The notes under the pieces: generated by a model | Databases searched by the model: none | What the model was told of the DNA's origin: nothing | The model's input: the letters and a program-made list of their open reading frames with translations, nothing else | Translations under genes and position numbers: made by a program | In this document: positions 1 through 8,264 of the stretch, in pieces | Layout of the letters: every line of letters begins with the position of its first letter | Position numbering within the stretch: position 1 is the stretch's first letter | Origin: Eubacteriales bacterium | GTDB lineage: Bacteria > Bacillota > Clostridia > Peptostreptococcales > Anaerovoracaceae | Direction of reading: 5' to 3' | DNA: 64,000 bases | Assembly (NCBI GenBank): GCA_028872475.1 | Contig: JAQYMQ010000004.1 | Location: forward strand, 44,482-108,481

Positions 1-2
1 TT

Positions 3-590
3 CTAAAAAACAGTGTTGACTTAATTAATGAAACCATCAGTTCCTTGCTAGGCGATGAAGCAAATGAAGATTTAAAAGAAAAAATATTATCGGAATTCAA
101 TAATTATAGCGAAATTATTGACACTCATGATTTAAATGTTCACTATTATGGGCCAACTAGAATATATGCAACTATAGATGCTATGGTAAGCCCGGAAACT
201 AGTATAATTCGTCTCCATAAGGTATTTACAGAAATTGAGCATCTTATACATCATAAATATGACGTTTTTCTAAATATCCATATGGATGTTGCAATTGAAT
301 CATCTGCCGAAAGAAAATTAAAAGTTTTACTAGATCAATACTGCAATGCTCACAATGAAATCTTGTCATATCATGACGAAGCTGTAGTAAAAACGGAGCA
401 TGGCACATTTGTCGTTTTACACCTTGATGTTGATGGAAATATAATAAAAAATAACGATGACGAGGAAAAAGTTATATCGACTTTAAAATGTTATCTCAAC
501 AACACACTTGAAGTTGATGGCAAAAGTTTTTCTGAACAAAACATCGATAATCAATATAATATTTTTATTGATAAGGTTTACAAAGATTAA
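3..590 (+). CDS. Cation diffusion facilitator (CDF) transporter, C-terminal part
   Basis: The frame is open back to the window edge, so the gene starts upstream and the TTG given in the ORF track at 45 is only an artefact of truncation. What remains (about 195 residues) is the cytoplasmic C-terminal region of a CDF metal/proton antiporter: the stretch HDLNVHYYGPTRIYATIDAMV followed by a helix and a second strand (FLNIHMDVAIE) is the ferredoxin-like dimerisation domain of the family. The membrane part with the metal-binding HxxxD/DxxxD motifs is outside the window. About 85 further residues follow the dimerisation domain, a tail of unknown role. A strong terminator follows. Metal specificity cannot be judged. 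Confidence 0.8.
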   Translation, partial: LKNSVDLINETISSLLGDEANEDLKEKILSEFNNYSEIIDTHDLNVHYYGPTRIYATIDAMVSPETSIIRLHKVFTEIEHLIHHKYDVFLNIHMDVAIESSAERKLKVLLDQYCNAHNEILSYHDEAVVKTEHGTFVVLHLDVDGNIIKNNDDEEKVISTLKCYLNNTLEVDGKSFSEQNIDNQYNIFIDKVYKD

Positions 591-660
591 ATAAAGTATC
601 ATATATTCCGAATTTTTTCAAAATATCGAACGTTATAAAAATAAATAATTGACACAAAAC

Positions 661-707
661 AGCGACAAGAGCTTTCTATCAATTAGATTGCTTTTGTCGC
701 TTTTTTT
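661..707 (+). terminator. Rho-independent terminator after the CDF gene
   Basis: AGCGACAAGAGC pairs with GCTTTTGTCGCT across a 17-nt loop, with one G-T pair, and seven T follow on the plus strand. The right arm overlaps the last codons of pepP on the other strand (KKATKAI), so the two convergent genes share this DNA. The minus strand has only a weak T-run, so termination there is less certain. Confidence 0.8.
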
Positions 708-2509
708 AACCATTCTCTCTCAACATTTGAAATCAATGGGGATAATTTAGTATAAACTTGTTTATGATAATCATTCAGCCACTGTATTTCTTCTTTATCT
801 AGCATTTCAATAACGATAGGTCTTTTATCAATAGGACACATAGTCAAGTTTTCAAATTGATAAAATACACCGTCATTTGTAGACTTATAATCTACTACGC
901 ATACCAGATTTTCAATTCTGATTCCATAATTATTTTCAACATAATAACCTGGCTCATTAGACATTATATATCCCTTTTCCAAAACAGTATTAGAAGATTC
1001 TCTTGTTGTCGGTGGATCTTCATGAACATTAAGAGCAAATCCTACACCATGTCCAGTGCCATGCTTGTAATCTTTACCTTCTTGCCACATTACATTTCTA
1101 GCTAACATATCTATTTTTGAACTGAATGTAGGATATAAAAATTTTGCTATACTAAAAGCTATATGAGCTTTAAGAACTAATGTGTAATTCTCTTTTTGTT
1201 CTCTTGTTAACTCGCCAATAGCTATTGTTCTAGTAATATCGGTAGTTCCATCTTCATATTGAGCACCTGAATCTATCAACAACAGATTGTCTTTTTCTAT
1301 TGGCATTGCAATTTCCTTTTCAGGTTTATAATGCACAATCGCTCCGTTTGCTCCATATCCTGCAATGGTATCAAAAGATGGACTTAAAATTTTATCACCT
1401 TGAGACCTAAAATACCATAAAATATCAGCTATATCAGCTTCATCTATTTTTTCATATCTAGGATATTTGCTCTCTAAAAACTCATCATCTAAACTTTTAG
1501 CTTGTTCATTCATGTGATTATAAAGCCAAGATAAAAACCTGACCATTGCAACACCGTCTCTAATATGAACATCCCTCATACGATCAACTTCAGTAGCATT
1601 TTTCTTTGCTTTTAGTGGGGCAATAATACTTGAACCTACGACTATATCATTTTTTTGATTGAGAATATTGTATTGCAATACATTAACTTTAGAATTATCT
1701 AAATAAATCTTATGCTCACAAATATTCTCCAAATCATAGTTGATATTCTCATAGCACTTAATTTCAAAGCCTGTGCGCTTAATATACTCAACAACTTCCT
1801 CACTTAGCGCTTGTTCAGATAGCCAAATATATTTGAAAACATTGCTAATATAGGCATAACTCATAAATACCTGATTCATATCCACATCACTCCCCCTTAG
1901 GTTAAGTAACCACGCAATGTCATCTAGACTAGAAATAAAGTAACCAGTTGCTCCAACTTTCTCAATATCTTTTATTACCCTGTCTATTTTTGAATTAGCA
2001 CTTTCCCCTGTAATGTCATCAGGCAAAATTCTCAATTTATTGAAAATAGGATTAGGTCTTTCACGCCAAATCACATCTAACAGGTCTTCACCTATCATAA
2101 AAATAGGATTGATATCTTTTAATTTGTTCTTCAAGTTATCAAAATTTGATTTTGAAATTGTTCTGCCATCAAAAGAAATCTTTGCTCCTACACAAAGATT
2201 TTCATTCAGCCATTCCTCTAATGTAGGACAACCGTCAGTTGCAAGCTTCATCATTTCAAAAGGAGTTTCTTCTAATTGATTACTAGCTTGTAAAAAGTAT
2301 CTTCCATCAGTCCAAACAAAGGCTTTATCTCGTGTAACTAGTGCTACGCCAGCAGATCCACTAAAGCCAGATATATACTCTCTACCCTTCCAATATTCAG
2401 AAACATATTCACTTTGATGAGCATCTTCACTGAAAATAATTACAGCATCTACATCTTTTTTTGCCATATATTTTCTAAGTTTAATAACTCTATTTGTAAT
2501 CTCACACAT
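683..2509 (-). CDS. pepP: Xaa-Pro aminopeptidase (M24B family)
   Basis: Cytoplasmic metallopeptidase that removes an N-terminal residue preceding proline. The 608 residues follow the long, eukaryote-like aminopeptidase P layout: two creatinase-like N-terminal domains (about 5-130 and 160-300), the pita-bread M24 catalytic domain (about 310-530) and the short C-terminal M24 extension. Metal ligands are visible: the two Asp in LIDSGAQYEDGTTD, His in HGTGHGVGF, Glu in SNEPGYY and Glu in GIRIENL. The ATG lies three bases after the gpmI stop, so the gene is probably translationally coupled and is last in a nitrilase-gpmI-pepP operon. Its end overlaps the convergent terminator. Confidence 0.92.
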   Translation of the reverse strand: MCEITNRVIKLRKYMAKKDVDAVIIFSEDAHQSEYVSEYWKGREYISGFSGSAGVALVTRDKAFVWTDGRYFLQASNQLEETPFEMMKLATDGCPTLEEWLNENLCVGAKISFDGRTISKSNFDNLKNKLKDINPIFMIGEDLLDVIWRERPNPIFNKLRILPDDITGESANSKIDRVIKDIEKVGATGYFISSLDDIAWLLNLRGSDVDMNQVFMSYAYISNVFKYIWLSEQALSEEVVEYIKRTGFEIKCYENINYDLENICEHKIYLDNSKVNVLQYNILNQKNDIVVGSSIIAPLKAKKNATEVDRMRDVHIRDGVAMVRFLSWLYNHMNEQAKSLDDEFLESKYPRYEKIDEADIADILWYFRSQGDKILSPSFDTIAGYGANGAIVHYKPEKEIAMPIEKDNLLLIDSGAQYEDGTTDITRTIAIGELTREQKENYTLVLKAHIAFSIAKFLYPTFSSKIDMLARNVMWQEGKDYKHGTGHGVGFALNVHEDPPTTRESSNTVLEKGYIMSNEPGYYVENNYGIRIENLVCVVDYKSTNDGVFYQFENLTMCPIDKRPIVIEMLDKEEIQWLNDYHKQVYTKLSPLISNVEREWLKKATKAI

Positions 2510-2512
2510 AGT

Positions 2513-4081
2513 TTAAATAATTAAAGACTCTCCAGTCATTTCTGCAGGTTTTTCAAATTTCATAATATCAAGAATTGTTGGTGCTACATCTGCAAGTCTT
2601 CCACCATCTCTCAAGCTATATTGATTATCATCAACAATTAGAACACACGGAACCCTATTAGTGGAATGAGCTGTAACAACATTATCACCATCTAGCATTA
2701 CATCAGCATTACCATGGTCAGCAATCAATAAGATCTTTCCGCCACATTCAAGGATTGCGTTTGCAACCCTTTCCACACAATTATCCAACGTTTCAATAGC
2801 TTTAATTGCAGCATCCATATCTCCTGTATGACCAACCATATCCGCATTAGCATAATTAATAACGATTGCATCATAGTTGTTAATTTCATTAATCAATCTA
2901 TCAGTCAATTCATATGCACTCATTTCCGGCTTCATATCATAAGTAGCAACCTTGGGCGATGGAATCAGAATCCTATCTTCGCCATTTGCAGGCTCTTCTA
3001 CACCACCGTTAAAGAAAAATGTAACGTGAGCATACTTTTCTGTTTCTGCAATTCTTAACTGTTTAATTCCATTTTTCACAAACACATCACCCAATGTATT
3101 TTTAATCTTTTGAGGAGCAAACGCAATATGAACATTATCCAAAGTAGCATCGTATTCAGTCATTGTTACAAAATAAAGATTGTCTATAAACTGTCTTTCG
3201 AATCCAACAAAAGCCTTATCTGTAAATGCTCTTGTAATCTCTCTTGCCCTATCCGGTCTAAAGTTATAAAAAATAAAACTGTCACCTGATTTTACATATG
3301 CATCCTCTATGAATCTCATCGGCTCAACAAATTCATCACTTATATCATTATCATAAGAATGTAATAAAGCTCGCTTAGCTAGACTTTGACTATCTACATC
3401 CCTTAATTCGAAATTCTCTACATTCATATAGTTACAGTCAGCACTTTCATCAGTAGACACTAACATATCGTAAGCTTGACTAACACGTTCCCACCTATTA
3501 TCTCTATCCATTGTATAAAATCTGCCCGATAATGAAGCTATTTGACCAACTCCCTGCCTTACTAATTCTTCTTGAATTTCGTCAATATATGTCTCAGCAG
3601 ATTTAGGCGGCACATCTCTACCATCTAATATAGCGTGGATATACACTTCTTCCACATCATTTCTTTTTGCTAATTCAACCAAGGCTTTAAGGTGATCAAT
3701 ATGGCTATGAACTCCACCATCAGATAATAATCCCATCAGATGAAGTCTGCCATCGTTTTTCTTAATATGTTTTATTGCATTAATAAATTCTTTATTATCA
3801 AAAAAATCTTCATCAAAAATTGACTTACTAATCCTAGTTAATTCCTGATATACAATTCTACCAGCACCTATGTTAAGATGACCAACCTCTGAATTGCCCA
3901 TCTGCCCATCTGGCAAACCTACATCACCACCACTTGCCCCAAGAGTAGTCCATGGATATTTTTTAAACATATCATCAAAAAATGGAGTTTTTGCTCTAAA
4001 AATAGCATTACACTCGTCATCTTTCCCAATGCCAAAACCATCTAATATCATCAGCATAAACGGAGCCTTGTTCGTCTGCAT
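2513..4081 (-). CDS. gpmI: 2,3-bisphosphoglycerate-independent phosphoglycerate mutase
   Basis: Interconverts 3- and 2-phosphoglycerate in glycolysis with two Mn ions. I start at the ATG giving MQTNKAPFMLMILDGFG, preceded by AAAGGAGAAATT; the TTG nine codons earlier in the ORF track has no such site. At 522 residues it has normal family length. The alkaline-phosphatase-like metal sites are visible: DGFG near the N-terminus, the catalytic Ser in GQMGNSEVGHLNIGAGR, VHSHIDHL, DGRDVPPKS, and the C-terminal ADHGNAD and TAHSTNRVP. It sits between the nitrilase-like gene and pepP with almost no spacing, whereas glycolytic gpmI is more often in the gap-pgk-tpi cluster. Confidence 0.96.
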   Translation of the reverse strand: MQTNKAPFMLMILDGFGIGKDDECNAIFRAKTPFFDDMFKKYPWTTLGASGGDVGLPDGQMGNSEVGHLNIGAGRIVYQELTRISKSIFDEDFFDNKEFINAIKHIKKNDGRLHLMGLLSDGGVHSHIDHLKALVELAKRNDVEEVYIHAILDGRDVPPKSAETYIDEIQEELVRQGVGQIASLSGRFYTMDRDNRWERVSQAYDMLVSTDESADCNYMNVENFELRDVDSQSLAKRALLHSYDNDISDEFVEPMRFIEDAYVKSGDSFIFYNFRPDRAREITRAFTDKAFVGFERQFIDNLYFVTMTEYDATLDNVHIAFAPQKIKNTLGDVFVKNGIKQLRIAETEKYAHVTFFFNGGVEEPANGEDRILIPSPKVATYDMKPEMSAYELTDRLINEINNYDAIVINYANADMVGHTGDMDAAIKAIETLDNCVERVANAILECGGKILLIADHGNADVMLDGDNVVTAHSTNRVPCVLIVDDNQYSLRDGGRLADVAPTILDIMKFEKPAEMTGESLII

Positions 4082-4108
4082 AATTTCTCCTTTATCTAAA
4101 ACCGTCAA

Positions 4109-4912
4109 TTACATTATTGTATTAACCGGAATTTGTGTTCTCGATTCATTAATAATATCTAAGTCAATTTCCCTATTTATCACAATCTCATCAAATTCAG
4201 CCATTTCTATTATATCACCCCAAGGATTAATAATAGTACTATGACCAAATGCCTTATATGGTGCATTTTCATCCTGAGCTGGCGCACAAGCCAAAATATA
4301 TGCCTGATTATCAACGGCTCTAGCTCTCAAAAGTAACTCCCAGTGCCTTGGTCCTGTCGTCATATTAAATGCGGCAGGTATTACAAACATTCCTATATCA
4401 CCATTTTTATTAAGCTCATAAAAATCTCTTCCAAATCTTAAGTCAAAGCAAATCATAACGCCGACCTTGCCAAATTCCGTATCAACAGTGGTTAGCCTAT
4501 CACCTGCAGAAAGTACATCAGACTCTTTGAACTTCATACCGCCTTTAATATCAACGTCAAATAGATGATGCTTGCGATGTTTAGCTATAATATTGCCCTC
4601 ACGATCGAACACAAAGCAAGTATTGTAAACCTTATCTCCATCGAGTTCCGCAATACTGCCACCAAATAAATAAATCTTATTTTTCTTAGCGATGTCACTC
4701 ATAGCTTTTAAGGTAACACTATCTTCTAATGTGCAAACCTCTCCGTATTCTCTAAAATATTTAGTGCCATATGGACAATTCCACATTTCTGGCAACACAA
4801 CAAAATCCAGATTTGACTTGCAGGCTTCATCAACCTTTTCAATCATCTTCTCGATAGTTTTTTCTTTTTCCCAAAAACCACTCATCTGTACTAGAGAAAC
4901 TCTTACTTTCAT
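4109..4912 (-). CDS. Carbon-nitrogen hydrolase (nitrilase superfamily, omega-amidase-like)
   Basis: Cytoplasmic amidase of the nitrilase fold. The Glu-Lys-Cys triad is visible: Glu in VVLPEMWNCPYG, Lys in RKHHLFDVDIKGG, Cys in GVMICFDLRF. At 267 residues with PEMWNCPYG and HHLFDVDI it resembles the Nit2/omega-amidase group, which hydrolyses alpha-ketoglutaramate or similar omega-amides; the substrate here is inferred. I chose the second Met (MKVRVSLVQ) because GGAGGT lies six bases upstream, inside the six extra residues of the ORF track. It is first in a short operon with gpmI and pepP. Confidence 0.88.
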   Translation of the reverse strand: MKVRVSLVQMSGFWEKEKTIEKMIEKVDEACKSNLDFVVLPEMWNCPYGTKYFREYGEVCTLEDSVTLKAMSDIAKKNKIYLFGGSIAELDGDKVYNTCFVFDREGNIIAKHRKHHLFDVDIKGGMKFKESDVLSAGDRLTTVDTEFGKVGVMICFDLRFGRDFYELNKNGDIGMFVIPAAFNMTTGPRHWELLLRARAVDNQAYILACAPAQDENAPYKAFGHSTIINPWGDIIEMAEFDEIVINREIDLDIINESRTQIPVNTIM

Positions 4913-5082
4913 CGCATTACCTCCATACATAAACCACTCATTTATATGAATAACTGATTTTTATAAATTTATTATCATAATTACATTTTCATAGCATTAT
5001 TAGAACAAAGTTATATATAATTATTCCTTAAAATTTAAATATCGGTCTACCTGTTCAGATATTTAATAATGTCTAAATAAAA

Positions 5083-5259
5083 ATGTGTCTAATTATTCTT
5101 TATTATCTAACTATATCTGAATAAAATGTGTCTAATTATTCTTTATTATCTAATTATATCTGAATAAAATATATCTAATTATTATTCTTTATTATCTAAC
5201 TATATCTGAATAAAAATACATCTAATTATTCTTTATTGCCTAATAATATCTGAATAAAG
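5083..5259. repeat. Four tandem copies of a ~42-48 bp unit spanning the nudix gene 3' end
   Basis: Four consecutive near-copies of TCTAATTATTCTTTATTATC...TATATCTGAATAAAA are visible at about 5083-5126, 5127-5168, 5169-5216 and 5217-5259. The right-most copy encodes the last residues and stop of the Nudix protein (QILLGNKE), so the array seems to have grown outward from the gene end. The copies differ by a few substitutions and a 3-bp insertion. The rest of the 313-bp gap to the nitrilase gene is AT-rich; around 5041-5065 there is a weak resemblance to the Nudix coding region near 5262-5290. No gene is visible there. Confidence 0.85.
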
Positions 5260-5861
5260 TTATATGTAATCCTACCTGTTAATCCCCAAATTGCCTTTCC
5301 TTTATAGTTATATATCGCAACTTCCGCATTACTGCTCATCCACTTATAGTCTCTAGGTATATTAGCTTTTTCAAACGGAAATCCATCTCGATTATATTGC
5401 TTTAAATCCATAATATGAATCTCGGGTTCATTCTCTATAAACCACCTAATCGGAACTGTAAATACTTCTTGGACTTCATCTTCATTGATATTAATATTTC
5501 TATATGCCCTCGTTGACAATTCACCAACATAAGTGAACATAGTAAAGTTTGCCTGACTAACTAATTTATCCCCCTCAGCAATAATTATAATATCATGTTC
5601 TGATACGCCAATTTCTTCTACTGTTTCTCTGATAGCAGCTTGCTTTGAAGTTTCTCCTTTTTCAATCGCTCCGCCCGGAAAACAAACTTCACCCGGCTGA
5701 CTTGAAATTCTATTTGACCTTACCTCATATAATAAGCATAGCTCCCCATCAACTTCCACTATTGGAATCAAAACAGAAAAAAAATTATGTCGTCCTACTG
5801 TAGATAATTTTCTATTTTGAAATTTATCTCTTATATTATTAATATCTAAAATCGATGACAA
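5226..5861 (-). CDS. Nudix hydrolase, CoA pyrophosphatase-like
   Basis: A 211-residue Nudix protein. The Nudix box is complete (GAIEKGETSKQAAIRETVEE followed by IGV), and just before it LYEVRSNRISSQPGEVCFPGG matches the extra signature of the NudL/YeaB group that cleaves coenzyme A to 3',5'-ADP and phosphopantetheine. The start is a TTG with GGGAGA about nine bases upstream; no ATG fits. The last residues are encoded by the first unit of the tandem repeat described separately, so the C-terminal end may be newly added. No clear operon partner. Confidence 0.9.
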   Translation of the reverse strand: MSSILDINNIRDKFQNRKLSTVGRHNFFSVLIPIVEVDGELCLLYEVRSNRISSQPGEVCFPGGAIEKGETSKQAAIRETVEEIGVSEHDIIIIAEGDKLVSQANFTMFTYVGELSTRAYRNININEDEVQEVFTVPIRWFIENEPEIHIMDLKQYNRDGFPFEKANIPRDYKWMSSNAEVAIYNYKGKAIWGLTGRITYNFIQILLGNKE

Positions 5862-5969
5862 ATTTACCGTCTCCCTCTCACTTATAAATGTAAATATGTA
5901 TTTATAAACACTTTATACCTACGTATACTCTATAATTCATACAATATTTTATGCCTATATATTGATAAT

Positions 5970-6953
5970 CTACTTACTACCTTTATCATACACCATCTCT
6001 GCAATTAGATATATCAAAACTGACAATAGTCCTGCTCCAACCCAAATAATCCAACTCCTATTCCATCCATGAGTTATCAAGCTATAAATCAAGTATACAG
6101 CTGTTACAGCAACCCAATAAACTGCGAATAAAGGCTTAGTTCTTCCTCTTATATTTTTCTTTTTCAATGTATAATCGCCTTCTTGCAATAACATAGCAAA
6201 GCCGTCATTAATAACTGATGCACTCACAATATTCTTAACTCCAAAGCCGACTATCAATAGTAATATACATACCGAAAAAAATATATAACCCTCATTTTTC
6301 TCATCAAAAATAATAGAAACAAATAACGGCAATACTGATAATATACAACTTAAAACTCCTATTATCATCTTTGTCAAATATAATTTTTTATATTGTTCTC
6401 TTCTTTCCTTAACAATGCCAACAACACCGTATTCACATTCAAAATAATCATCTTCTAAAAATTTATATTTATCATCATCCCTGCCAATAAATATAAATAG
6501 CCCAACTGCTATAGCAATAAAAATCATTAATGTAATTAATCCAATACCTGCAACAACAGCTTCAGATGTACTAAACATTTTTAGCTCTTTCAACGCAATA
6601 AGTAACATTAATACTACAGGAGAAGTAATGCACAACATCACAGCTGTACTTACAAATTTTGATAAGGACTTTCTATAATCTAAGAATTTATTCATCTCAT
6701 CAACAGTAACTTTACGAATATAACTCTCCTCATATTCACCAGCAACAATATCTTCTAATTCATCTTTAACAAGATAGTCCGTCGTCACTCCAAAAATCTC
6801 ACTCATTTGTAAAATTCTATCCAAACCTGGAACCGATTGACCCATTTCCCACTTTGATATAGATTGTCTTGAAACATTTAATTTTTCTGCCAATTCATCT
6901 TGAGACCAACCATTTTGTTCTCTTAGCTTTAATATTTTATCTGCTAATATCAT
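5970..6953 (-). CDS. XRE-family regulator with C-terminal membrane domain
   Basis: Residues 1-65 form a classic Cro/CI helix-turn-helix (WSQDELAEKLNVSRQSISKW). From about residue 95 there are roughly six hydrophobic segments separated by short charged loops, for example FVSTAVMLCITSPVVLMLLIAL near 100 and WIIWVGAGLLSVLIYLIAEM near the end. Such membrane-tethered XRE proteins are common in Clostridia and are thought to sense envelope or peptide stress, but no ligand or target is visible here. The ATG has AGGAGAGGG upstream. The inverted repeat at 6994-7035 just upstream is a possible autoregulatory site. Confidence 0.85.
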   Translation of the reverse strand: MILADKILKLREQNGWSQDELAEKLNVSRQSISKWEMGQSVPGLDRILQMSEIFGVTTDYLVKDELEDIVAGEYEESYIRKVTVDEMNKFLDYRKSLSKFVSTAVMLCITSPVVLMLLIALKELKMFSTSEAVVAGIGLITLMIFIAIAVGLFIFIGRDDDKYKFLEDDYFECEYGVVGIVKERREQYKKLYLTKMIIGVLSCILSVLPLFVSIIFDEKNEGYIFFSVCILLLIVGFGVKNIVSASVINDGFAMLLQEGDYTLKKKNIRGRTKPLFAVYWVAVTAVYLIYSLITHGWNRSWIIWVGAGLLSVLIYLIAEMVYDKGSK

Positions 6954-6993
6954 TCTACCCTCTCCTTTATAATATACAGTTACATAAATTCAA

Positions 6994-7035
6994 TTTAGAT
7001 ATTTTTACAATTAATTCTTGTAACAGCTATCTAAA
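6994..7035. promoter_or_regulatory. Inverted repeat upstream of the XRE gene
   Basis: TTTAGATA and TATCTAAA form a perfect 8-bp inverted repeat separated by 26 bp, 41 bp before the start of the XRE regulator. In so AT-rich a gap this could be chance; an operator role is inference from position. Confidence 0.3.
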
Positions 7036-7103
7036 TAATGTGCATTTTGTAACAATATTATAAAATTTTTAACAGTTGCAATCTATCAACTCCAGTTTAC
7101 AAT

Positions 7104-8174
7104 TTAGCAGCTACTGGTTGCAATTTCTCTTTTCATACGCAATTGTCCGCAAGCTCCATCTATATCCGCTCCAAGCTGTCTTCTTACTGTAGCACTTACA
7201 CCCCTTGACTCCAAATAATCAGCAATATCCTTAGCTTTTTTCCTCTCTAAACCTTGCATACCATTTTCTACAACCTGATTTAAAGGAATTAAGTTAATAT
7301 GACAATTTAAACCGCGAACATATTTAACTAAAGCATCAATAGCTTCTTTACTATCATTTTTTCCCTTAACTAAAGTATATTCAAAAGTTATTCTTCTGTT
7401 TGTCTTTTTAATATATTGCCTGCATACATCAATAATTTTCTCTAAATTGTATTTTTTATTAATAGGCATCATCTGTGTTCTAACTTCATCAATGGCTGAA
7501 TGTAAAGATATAGCCAAATTTATCTGCGGATACTCTTCAGCAAGTTGCATTATTTTATCTACAACACCACATGTTGAAACGGTGATATTTCTAAGCCCCA
7601 AATTAATGCCATCTTTATCATTTACAATTTCAAAGAATTTTGTAACATTATCATAATTATCAAATGGTTCACCGATACCCATTAAAACTATATGTCCAAT
7701 CTTAGCCTCAATATCCTTTTGAATTGTTAAAAGCTGTCCTAAGATTTCTCCTGCACTCAAGCTACGCACTAGCCCATTTAATGTCGAAGCGCAAAACGAA
7801 CAGCCCATTCTACAGCCCACCTGCGATGAAACACAAAGTGAATAACCGTATTTATACTTCATCAATACAGCTTCTATAACATTTCCATCGCCAAGCTCCA
7901 AAAGATATTTAATAGTTTCATCAATCTTACTAATCTTCTTTTCTAATATTTTAATATTTGAAATATAAAAACTATCCGCAAACTTTTCTCTCAACATCTT
8001 AGGAATATTATTTAATTCATCAAAGTCCGTTATACCTTTTTGAACCCACGAAAACACCTGCTTACCTCTAAAGCGTTTTTCACCTAAATCTTCAATATAC
8101 TGACAAGTTTCATTTTGATTCAAATTTCTAAGATCAATCTTTAAATTAACTTTTTCATTGTTTTCAAAGGTCAT
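7104..8174 (-). CDS. rlmN: 23S rRNA (A2503-C2) / tRNA (A37-C2) methyltransferase RlmN
   Basis: Radical SAM enzyme that methylates C2 of A2503 in 23S rRNA and of A37 in some tRNAs. The iron-sulfur motif CRMGCSFC sits at residues 121-128. GEPFDNYDNV carries the SAM-binding GEP, and the C-terminal GACGQL contains the conserved methyl-transfer Cys. At 356 residues it has normal length; the sequence fits RlmN rather than the resistance enzyme Cfr. It lies 90 bp downstream of the TrmB-aminotransferase frame, so two RNA methylation activities are neighbours here. Confidence 0.95.
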   Translation of the reverse strand: MTFENNEKVNLKIDLRNLNQNETCQYIEDLGEKRFRGKQVFSWVQKGITDFDELNNIPKMLREKFADSFYISNIKILEKKISKIDETIKYLLELGDGNVIEAVLMKYKYGYSLCVSSQVGCRMGCSFCASTLNGLVRSLSAGEILGQLLTIQKDIEAKIGHIVLMGIGEPFDNYDNVTKFFEIVNDKDGINLGLRNITVSTCGVVDKIMQLAEEYPQINLAISLHSAIDEVRTQMMPINKKYNLEKIIDVCRQYIKKTNRRITFEYTLVKGKNDSKEAIDALVKYVRGLNCHINLIPLNQVVENGMQGLERKKAKDIADYLESRGVSATVRRQLGADIDGACGQLRMKREIATSSC

Positions 8175-8264
8175 AACAATACATCACCCTTACTAAATTT
8201 CCCCATATTATACAAATAGTATAAACACTAATCTTACAATAATGCCTATACTATCTACTAATTT

